Shown: positions 4,634 to 9,548 of the stretch, piece after piece
Position numbering within the stretch: position 1 is the stretch's first letter
How the letters are laid out: each line of letters starts with the position of its first letter
NCBI GenBank assembly: GCA_949746915.1
Contig: CATKEA010000156.1
Coordinates: 1 to 9,548 of the forward strand
Source: an uncultured Bacilli bacterium
Lineage (GTDB): Bacteria; Bacillota_I; Bacilli_A; RF39; UBA660
Reading direction: 5' to 3'
DNA length: 9,548 nucleotides
Notes under the pieces: model-generated
What the model was told of the DNA's origin: nothing
What the model saw: only the letters and a program-made list of their open reading frames with translations
Databases searched by the model: none
Made by a program: the position numbers and the translations under genes

Positions 4634-6760
4634 ATGAAAGTAATTAAAAGAGACGGTCGTGCTGTTGATTATGACAGAAAAAAAATTGCTGTTGCGATTG
4701 AAAAAGCTAATAAAGAAGTAAATTCTAATGAAAAAGCAAAGAAAAAAGAAATTGCCACAATTCAAAAGTATATTGAAGATTTAAATAAGAAGCGAATGCT
4801 TGTTGAAGATATTCAGGATATTATTGAATTTAAATTGATGGAAGCTGGGCGCTTTGAGTTGGCAAAGAAATATATTGTATATAGATATAATAGAATGCTA
4901 GTTAGAAAACAGAATACTACAGATGAATCAATACTTGGTTTGATTAGAAATAGTAACAAGGAACTAATGGAAGAAAATTCTAACAAAAATGCTGTTATTG
5001 CTTCAACACAAAGAGATTTAATTGCTGGTGAGGTTTCTAAAGATTTAACTAAGAGATTATTGCTTCCTGAGAAGATTAGTAAGGCTCATGATGCGGGTAT
5101 TTTACATTTTCATGATGCTGATTACTTTTTACAACCTATTTTTAATTGTTGTTTAATTAATATTGGTGATATGTTAGACAATGGTACAGTTATGAATGGC
5201 AAAATGATTGAAAGTCCAAAAAGTTTTCAAGTGGCATGTACCGTTATGACTCAAATTATTGCAGCAGTTGCTAGTAGTCAATATGGTGGGCAATCAGTTG
5301 ATGTTAGACATCTAGGTAAATATTTAAGGAAGAGTTATAATAAATTTTATAAAGAGCTTGTGGATAAGTATAAAGATAAGATGCCTGATGATTTAATTGT
5401 TTCTATTGCTAAAGATCGTTTACAGTCTGAACTTGCTGCTGGTGTGCAAACTATTCAATATCAGATTAATACTTTAATGACTACTAATGGTCAGTCTCCT
5501 TTTGTGACTTTGTTTTTAAATTTAGATGCAAATGATGAGTATTTGGAAGAAAATGCTATGATTGTTGAAGAAATCTTAAAACAACGTTATCAGGGAATTA
5601 AAAATGAAAAAGGTGTTTATATTACACCAGCTTTTCCTAAATTGATTTATGTTCTTGACGAACATAATTGTTTGAAAGGTGGTAAATATGACTATTTGAC
5701 AAGACTTGCAGTAAAATGTTCGTCAAAGAGAATGTACCCAGATTATATTTCTGCTAAGAAAATGCGTGAAAATTATGAGGGGAATGTATTTAGTCCAATG
5801 GGATGTAGAAGTTTTTTGGCTCCTTGGAAAGACGAGGATGGTAAATATGTTTTTGAAGGACGTTTTAATCAAGGTGTTGTTAGTTTAAATCTTCCACAAA
5901 TTGCACTTTATGCAAAAAAAGATATGGATAAATTTTTTAAATTATTAGATGAAAGATTAGAATTATGTTTTGAAGCAATTATGTGTAGACATTATTCGTT
6001 GTTAGGGACTACTTCTGATATTTCTCCAGTTCATTGGAAATATGGCGCTATTGCTAGACTTAAATCTGGTGAGAAGATTGATAAATTATTAAAAGGTGGA
6101 TATTCTAGTATTTCTTTGGGATATATTGGAATATATGAAATGACTAAAGCAATGTTGGGAGTCAGTCATACTACTAAAAAAGGTAAGGAGTTTGCTCTTA
6201 AAGTTATGACATATTTAAGGGAAACTTGCGAAAGATGGAAAAAGGAAACTGGTATTGGTTTTGCTTTATATGGGACACCAGCTGAGAGTCTTTGTTATCG
6301 TTTTGCTAGTATAGATAAAGAAATATTTGGTGAAGTCAAGGATGTTACAGATAAAGGTTATTATACTAATTCTTATCATGTTGATGTTAGAGAGCATATA
6401 GATGCGTTTAAGAAATTAGAATTTGAAAGTGAATTTCAAAAAATTTCTTCTGGTGGAGCTATATCATACATTGAAATTCCAAATATGAAAAATAATTTAG
6501 AGGCCTTAGAATCATTAGTTAAGTTTATCTATGATAATATTCAATATGCAGAGTTTAATACTAAGTCTGATTATTGTCATGTTTGTGATTTTGATGGTGA
6601 AATAAAGATAAATGATAAGTATGAATGGGAATGTCCAAATTGTGGAAATACTGATAAAAATAAAATGAATGTTGCAAGAAGAACATGCGGGTATTTAGGT
6701 GAAAATTTCTGGAATGTTGGTAAAACTAAGGAAATTAAGTCAAGAGTTACACATTTATAG
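4634..6760 (+). CDS. nrdD: Anaerobic (class III) ribonucleoside-triphosphate reductase, large subunit
   Basis: A 708-residue glycyl-radical enzyme reducing ribonucleoside triphosphates to dNTPs without oxygen, in the cytoplasm. The N-terminal ATP-cone (about 1-92, starting KVIKRDGRAVDYD) senses ATP/dATP. The barrel follows, with HDADYFLQPIFNCCLIN (C172/C173, matching the first active-site Cys) and SPMGCRSFLAPW (C391, matching the thiyl-radical Cys). CRHYSLLGTTSDISPVHWKYGAIARL-type family sequence lies at about 451-476. The C-terminus has four zinc cysteines (C648, C651, C667, C670) and the glycyl-radical loop RTCGYLG with the radical glycine at G686. The length is normal and no key residue is missing. 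The ATG is 8 nt after AAAGGAG. It is first in an operon with its activase (11 nt downstream) and a dUTPase. The divergent Crp/Fnr gene and the palindrome at the promoter suggest it is activated under a redox or nutrient signal. Confidence 0.97.
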   Translation: MKVIKRDGRAVDYDRKKIAVAIEKANKEVNSNEKAKKKEIATIQKYIEDLNKKRMLVEDIQDIIEFKLMEAGRFELAKKYIVYRYNRMLVRKQNTTDESILGLIRNSNKELMEENSNKNAVIASTQRDLIAGEVSKDLTKRLLLPEKISKAHDAGILHFHDADYFLQPIFNCCLINIGDMLDNGTVMNGKMIESPKSFQVACTVMTQIIAAVASSQYGGQSVDVRHLGKYLRKSYNKFYKELVDKYKDKMPDDLIVSIAKDRLQSELAAGVQTIQYQINTLMTTNGQSPFVTLFLNLDANDEYLEENAMIVEEILKQRYQGIKNEKGVYITPAFPKLIYVLDEHNCLKGGKYDYLTRLAVKCSSKRMYPDYISAKKMRENYEGNVFSPMGCRSFLAPWKDEDGKYVFEGRFNQGVVSLNLPQIALYAKKDMDKFFKLLDERLELCFEAIMCRHYSLLGTTSDISPVHWKYGAIARLKSGEKIDKLLKGGYSSISLGYIGIYEMTKAMLGVSHTTKKGKEFALKVMTYLRETCERWKKETGIGFALYGTPAESLCYRFASIDKEIFGEVKDVTDKGYYTNSYHVDVREHIDAFKKLEFESEFQKISSGGAISYIEIPNMKNNLEALESLVKFIYDNIQYAEFNTKSDYCHVCDFDGEIKINDKYEWECPNCGNTDKNKMNVARRTCGYLGENFWNVGKTKEIKSRVTHL

Positions 6761-6771
6761 GAGTTGATTAT

Positions 6772-7305
6772 ATGAAATATGCATCTATCAAAAGATGTGA
6801 TGTTGCTAATGGAACAGGTGTTAGAGTATCATTATTTGTAAGTGGTTGTAGACATCATTGTCCAGGATGCTTTAATAGTGAGGCTTGGGATTTTAATTTT
6901 GGTAATGATTTTACTGAAAAAGAAATTGAAGATATAATTGAAAATTTAAAGCCAGATTTTATTAAAGGATTATCTTTACTTGGAGGAGAACCTTTAGAAG
7001 TTGAAAATCAAAGAGGGTTGTTGCCATTGCTTAGAAGAGTAAAGGAAGTATATGGAGATAGTAAGGATATCTGGTGTTATTCTGGTTTCTTATTTGATGA
7101 TGAAATATTAGGGAAAATGTATGATAATGAAGTTACTCAAGAATTATTATCTTATGTTGATATTATTGTTGATGGGAAGTTTGATTTTAATTTGAAAAAT
7201 CCTAGTCTTAGATTTAGAGGATCTTCTAATCAACGAGTAATTGATGTAAAGGAAAGTTTAAGGCAAGGAAAAGTAGAAATTTGGAAGGAGTTAGAAGTTG
7301 TATGA
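6772..7305 (+). CDS. nrdG: Anaerobic ribonucleotide reductase-activating protein (radical SAM)
   Basis: A 177-residue radical-SAM activase that forms the glycyl radical on NrdD using S-adenosylmethionine and a 4Fe-4S cluster. The cluster motif CxxxCxxC is C26-RHH-C30-PG-C33, within SGCRHHCPGCFNSEAWDF. The SAM-binding GGEP follows at about 70-73 (LSLLGGEPLE), and the C-terminal IDGKF-type segment (DIIVDGKFD) and RFRGSSNQRVID motif are typical of NrdG. AGGAG at 6759-6763 overlaps the nrdD stop codon, with 8 nt to the ATG, indicating coupled translation. The end overlaps the dut start by four bases (ATGA). Acts in complex with the nrdD product of the same operon. Confidence 0.96.
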   Translation: MKYASIKRCDVANGTGVRVSLFVSGCRHHCPGCFNSEAWDFNFGNDFTEKEIEDIIENLKPDFIKGLSLLGGEPLEVENQRGLLPLLRRVKEVYGDSKDIWCYSGFLFDDEILGKMYDNEVTQELLSYVDIIVDGKFDFNLKNPSLRFRGSSNQRVIDVKESLRQGKVEIWKELEVV

Positions 7306-7763
7306 CAAAAATTAGAGGATTTGAGGTAGCAAAAGGATTTGAAGATAAAGGTATTAATTTACCGGTGAGAAGTACTAGACTTGCTGCTGGGTATGATGTT
7401 GAGGCTGCAGAGGATGTTATTATTCCAACTTTTGTTCCAGGACAAAAGCCTGTGTTGGTGAAAACTGGACTTAAAGCATATTGTCAGGATGATGAATATT
7501 ATATGTTGTTAAATAGAAGTTCTGGACCATTTAAAAGAGGTTTGGTATTAGCAAACAGTGTTGGTATTATTGATGCTGATTATTATGGTAATGAATCAAC
7601 TGATGGTCATTTTATGTATGCCTTTTATAATTTTTTTGATCATGACGTTGAAATAAAAAAAGGTGATGTTATTGGTCAAGTAATTTTTCAAAAGTATTTA
7701 CTTGTTGATAATGATCACGCTATTGGTGAAAGAACTGGTGGAATTGGTTCTACTGGAAGATAA
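7302..7763 (+). CDS. dut: dUTP diphosphatase (trimeric dUTPase)
   Basis: A 153-residue dUTPase hydrolysing dUTP to dUMP and pyrophosphate, which keeps uracil out of DNA and feeds dTMP synthesis. All five motifs are present: AGYDVEA (29-35), NRSSGPFKRG (71-80), GIIDADYYGN (88-97, catalytic D91 and uracil-stacking Y94), KGDVIGQ (120-126) and RTGGIGSTG (144-152). A short insertion (ESTDGHFMY) after motif III and a C-terminal VDNDHAIGER stretch resemble the Bacilli and phage form of the enzyme. An open frame extends upstream to a TTG at 7281, but the ATG at 7302 is chosen because AAGGAG (7285-7290) sits 11 nt before it. It overlaps the nrdG stop as ATGA, so translation is probably coupled. It is the last gene of the nrd operon, followed directly by a terminator. 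Confidence 0.95.
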   Translation: MTKIRGFEVAKGFEDKGINLPVRSTRLAAGYDVEAAEDVIIPTFVPGQKPVLVKTGLKAYCQDDEYYMLLNRSSGPFKRGLVLANSVGIIDADYYGNESTDGHFMYAFYNFFDHDVEIKKGDVIGQVIFQKYLLVDNDHAIGERTGGIGSTGR

Positions 7764-7790
7764 GGAGAGCAATATGTTCTCTTTTTCTTT
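7762..7790 (+). terminator. Rho-independent terminator ending the nrdD-nrdG-dut operon
   Basis: AAGGAGAGCA pairs with TGTTCTCTTT (10 bp including two G-U) around the loop ATA, with the T-rich tract starting in the 3' arm and continuing TTTCTTTT. The first arm begins inside the dut stop codon. Confidence 0.78.
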
Positions 7791-7801
7791 TGTAATAAAA
7801 G

Positions 7802-7830
7802 TTTACTTTACATTTTTCTTTTGGTATAAT
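7802..7830 (+). promoter_or_regulatory. Promoter of the lipoprotein-CDF operon
   Basis: TTTACT (7802-7807, 4/6), a 17-bp spacer and a perfect TATAAT (7825-7830). The predicted start near 7837 leaves a leader of about 44 nt that holds no obvious structure. Confidence 0.65.
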
Positions 7831-7880
7831 TTAATTATTTAAAGATTAAATTAAGTAATATTATGTAATAGGAGCATTTT

Positions 7881-8687
7881 ATGAAAAAGATAATAATTTT
7901 ACTTGTTTTTTTGTCTGTTATTTTTATGACTGGTTGTACTAAAGGTGATAAAGAAATTTTGATAAATAGTACAGAGTCTTGTAATTTTTCAAAAAAACTT
8001 GTTATGTCAAAAGGTAAGGTTAAGTATTACACATCATGTTTGGATTCTATAAAAGTTAAATATAGTCTTGATTCTAGAGAGGTTTCTTTGTTTGATGAGT
8101 TAAGGGATAATAATATTACAATGGATGAAATTTATGATAGAAGTCTAGATATAAAATCTGAAGATAATGTGTTTATATATAAATTTGATGAATATTATAT
8201 TTTGAAGTGTGATAATAATGTGGTTTTTGGAAATATTGATAATGGTGTTGATAAAAAGTATTGTTCAATTAGTAATGAGGAAATAGTATCTTTATATGAT
8301 ATAGAAGAAGATTATAGTTATGCGGATGCTATTTCAGACTTTTATTATGTTATAACTGAGGATAAAACATATAATAATGATGTCTTAAAACAATTTTTAG
8401 ACTCTATTTCTGATAATAAAACTGCATTTATTAGGATATTTTCTTCTCTTCATGCTGATGAAAATATGATAATTGATGTTATTTATGATAGTGATGGTGT
8501 TTCAGTTATTGTTGATAATACTAGAAATAAAGATATTGACAATGGTAAGATAAGTACGTATAATTTTACTAAATTAGGCGTTTTTGAAGATGAAGTTGGC
8601 AAATATTTGTATGCGTATAATGGAAATGTGATTGATGCTGATTCAACTGATTCATTTTTAATAACAAGGATAATAATTAATGAATAA
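7881..8687 (+). CDS. Lipoprotein with a C-terminal DUF4362-like domain
   Basis: A 268-residue lipoprotein. A KK-basic start, a hydrophobic core and the lipobox FMTGC (C19) indicate diacylglyceryl anchoring to the outer face of the membrane. The first half (about 45-128: KVKYYTSCLDSIKV, ITMDEI, YYILKCDN, VFGNID) resembles a domain common in Firmicute exported proteins, with Cys53, Cys110 and Cys128. The second half (about 145-250: SYADAIS, TYNNDVLKQFLDSI, AFIRIF, MIIDVIYDSDGVSVIVDNTR, KISTYNF) fits the pattern I remember for DUF4362. No catalytic motif is recognisable, so its function is unknown. The ATG follows TAGGAG by 6 nt. The downstream transporter gene starts 12 nt after its stop, so it may be an accessory to that transporter, or unrelated. 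Confidence 0.82.
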   Translation: MKKIIILLVFLSVIFMTGCTKGDKEILINSTESCNFSKKLVMSKGKVKYYTSCLDSIKVKYSLDSREVSLFDELRDNNITMDEIYDRSLDIKSEDNVFIYKFDEYYILKCDNNVVFGNIDNGVDKKYCSISNEEIVSLYDIEEDYSYADAISDFYYVITEDKTYNNDVLKQFLDSISDNKTAFIRIFSSLHADENMIIDVIYDSDGVSVIVDNTRNKDIDNGKISTYNFTKLGVFEDEVGKYLYAYNGNVIDADSTDSFLITRIIINE

Positions 8688-8699
8688 TTTGGTGATATT

Positions 8700-9548
8700 G
8701 TGAATAGATATGATAGTGCAAATAGAGCTGGAATCTTAGGGATTCTAGCTAATATTTTCTTATTGGTAATTAAAGCTGCAGTAGGTTTTGTTAGTCATAG
8801 TCAATCTATGATAGCAGATTCATTTAATAGTGCTGGAGATATTTTTGCGTCTTTTATGACTTTTGTTGGAAATAAAATTTCTAGGGTACCTGATGATGAT
8901 GATCATAATTTTGGTCATGGTAAGGCTGAATATATATTTTCGTTTTTAATTAGTATGTCGATGATAGCTATATCTTTAAAGATTTTTTATGATGCGATAA
9001 TGGCAATAATTAATAAAAATGTAGTTGTTTTTTCATGGGGATTAGTAATTGTTTCTGTTACTACTATAGTTGTTAAGCTAGCTTTATATTTTTATACTAA
9101 ACGTGTTTATTTAGAACATAGAAATGTTTTAGTATATTCAAACATGATAGATCATAGAAATGATTCAATTATAGCTACATTTACTTTTATTTCTATTTTT
9201 CTAAGTAGATATAATATATATTGGTTTGATTGTATTGTTGGTATAGGTATATCTTTATGGATTTTATATACTGGTATAGAGATTTTTATGGAAAGTTATA
9301 ATATTCTTATGGATATGTCTGTTGATGATGCTACTAGAATAGAAATAGTTAATTATATTTCGAATTATGATGAGATAAAGGGAATTGAAAGTCTATATTC
9401 AATTCCAACTGGATATAAATATATTATAGTAATTACTGTTATGATTGATGGTAATATGAGTACTTTTGATAGTCATGGAATAGTTGATGAATTAGAAAGT
9501 GTGATAATAAAAAATATTGTTAAAGTTGATAAGGTTATAATTCATATA
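8700..9548 (+). CDS. Cation diffusion facilitator (CDF) transporter, 3' end off the window
   Basis: GTG start at 8700, three bases after GGTGAT (8691-8696); 283 codons to the right edge with no stop. Six membrane segments are visible at about 11-31, 37-57, 78-100, 109-131, 147-168 and 176-196, followed by the start of the cytoplasmic domain (about 206-283, including GIESLYSIPTG and STFDSHGIVDELE). The CDF signature DSFNSAGD is in TM2 (D40, N43, D47), FGHGKAE follows at 71-77, and TM5 has DHRND (D151, D155). CDF proteins are dimeric proton-coupled exporters of Zn, Mn, Fe or Co. The DxxxD in TM5, rather than the HxxxD of zinc exporters, is more typical of Mn-exporting members; this assignment is inference. 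It is co-transcribed with the preceding lipoprotein. Confidence 0.92.
   Translation, partial: MNRYDSANRAGILGILANIFLLVIKAAVGFVSHSQSMIADSFNSAGDIFASFMTFVGNKISRVPDDDDHNFGHGKAEYIFSFLISMSMIAISLKIFYDAIMAIINKNVVVFSWGLVIVSVTTIVVKLALYFYTKRVYLEHRNVLVYSNMIDHRNDSIIATFTFISIFLSRYNIYWFDCIVGIGISLWILYTGIEIFMESYNILMDMSVDDATRIEIVNYISNYDEIKGIESLYSIPTGYKYIIVITVMIDGNMSTFDSHGIVDELESVIIKNIVKVDKVIIHI

Noticed and set aside
4511..4765. 84-codon minus-strand open frame over the start of nrdD
   Set aside because: It runs antisense through the nrd promoter, operator and ATP-cone coding; its Phe/Asn-rich translation is what complementing AT-rich coding gives.
7281..7301. Upstream TTG start for dut
   Set aside because: The AAGGAG within this stretch is the ribosome-binding site for the ATG at 7302, which also forms the ATGA overlap with nrdG.
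1..9548. CRISPR array, insertion sequence or prophage
   Set aside because: No regularly spaced repeats, transposase, terminal inverted repeats or phage structural genes were found; the phage-like dUTPase alone is not enough.

Overview
The window is very AT-rich (well below 35% GC by eye), and its coding strands favour A/T-ending codons. Shine-Dalgarno motifs of the AGGAG / GGTGAT type precede nearly every gene. TGA is a real stop (nrdG ends in TGA and Trp is TGG), so this is not the Mycoplasma/Spiroplasma code. A lipobox lipoprotein, a TasA/camelysin-like surface protein, a LicD protein and an oxygen-sensitive class III ribonucleotide reductase together suggest an anaerobic, low-GC Gram-positive bacterium. 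A gut Bacilli/Erysipelotrichia/RF39-type Firmicute is the best guess; this is inference, as no marker gene is present.

Left block (1-2093, minus strand): a two-gene surface operon. A small signal-anchored protein (TTG start) is followed 15 nt later by a large exported protein with an N-terminal TasA-like module and at least four Ig-like repeats, which runs off the left edge. The operon has a near-consensus promoter whose 17-bp spacer contains eight consecutive C residues (G on the + strand). In so AT-rich a genome this looks like a phase-variation tract and is the most striking regulatory observation here.

Middle block (2100-3868, plus strand): a 22-codon hydrophobic micro-ORF, a Phe-rich pentapeptide-repeat protein with 20 unbroken pentapeptides, and a LicD-family transferase. 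The last two have good promoters of their own. A hairpin terminator overlaps the licD stop codon and separates it from the convergent Crp/Fnr-type regulator.

Anaerobic nucleotide block (3867-7790): a minus-strand Crp/Fnr-family regulator diverges from nrdD-nrdG-dut. The 167-bp divergent region holds a perfect 12+12 bp palindrome. Its centre lies 41.5 bp upstream of the start site predicted from the nrdD -10 element, and nrdD has no recognisable -35. That is the class II activator geometry of this regulator family, and the same palindrome overlaps the regulator's own predicted -35. A second palindrome and a 13-bp direct repeat lie in the regulator's leader. nrdD (reductase), nrdG (radical-SAM activase) and dut (dUTPase, overlapping nrdG by 4 bp) form one dNTP-supply operon closed by a terminator.

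Right block (7802-9548, plus strand): a promoter, a two-domain lipoprotein whose C-terminal half resembles DUF4362, and a cation-diffusion-facilitator transporter with a DxxxD motif in TM5, truncated by the window edge. No tRNA, rRNA, CRISPR array or insertion sequence was seen.
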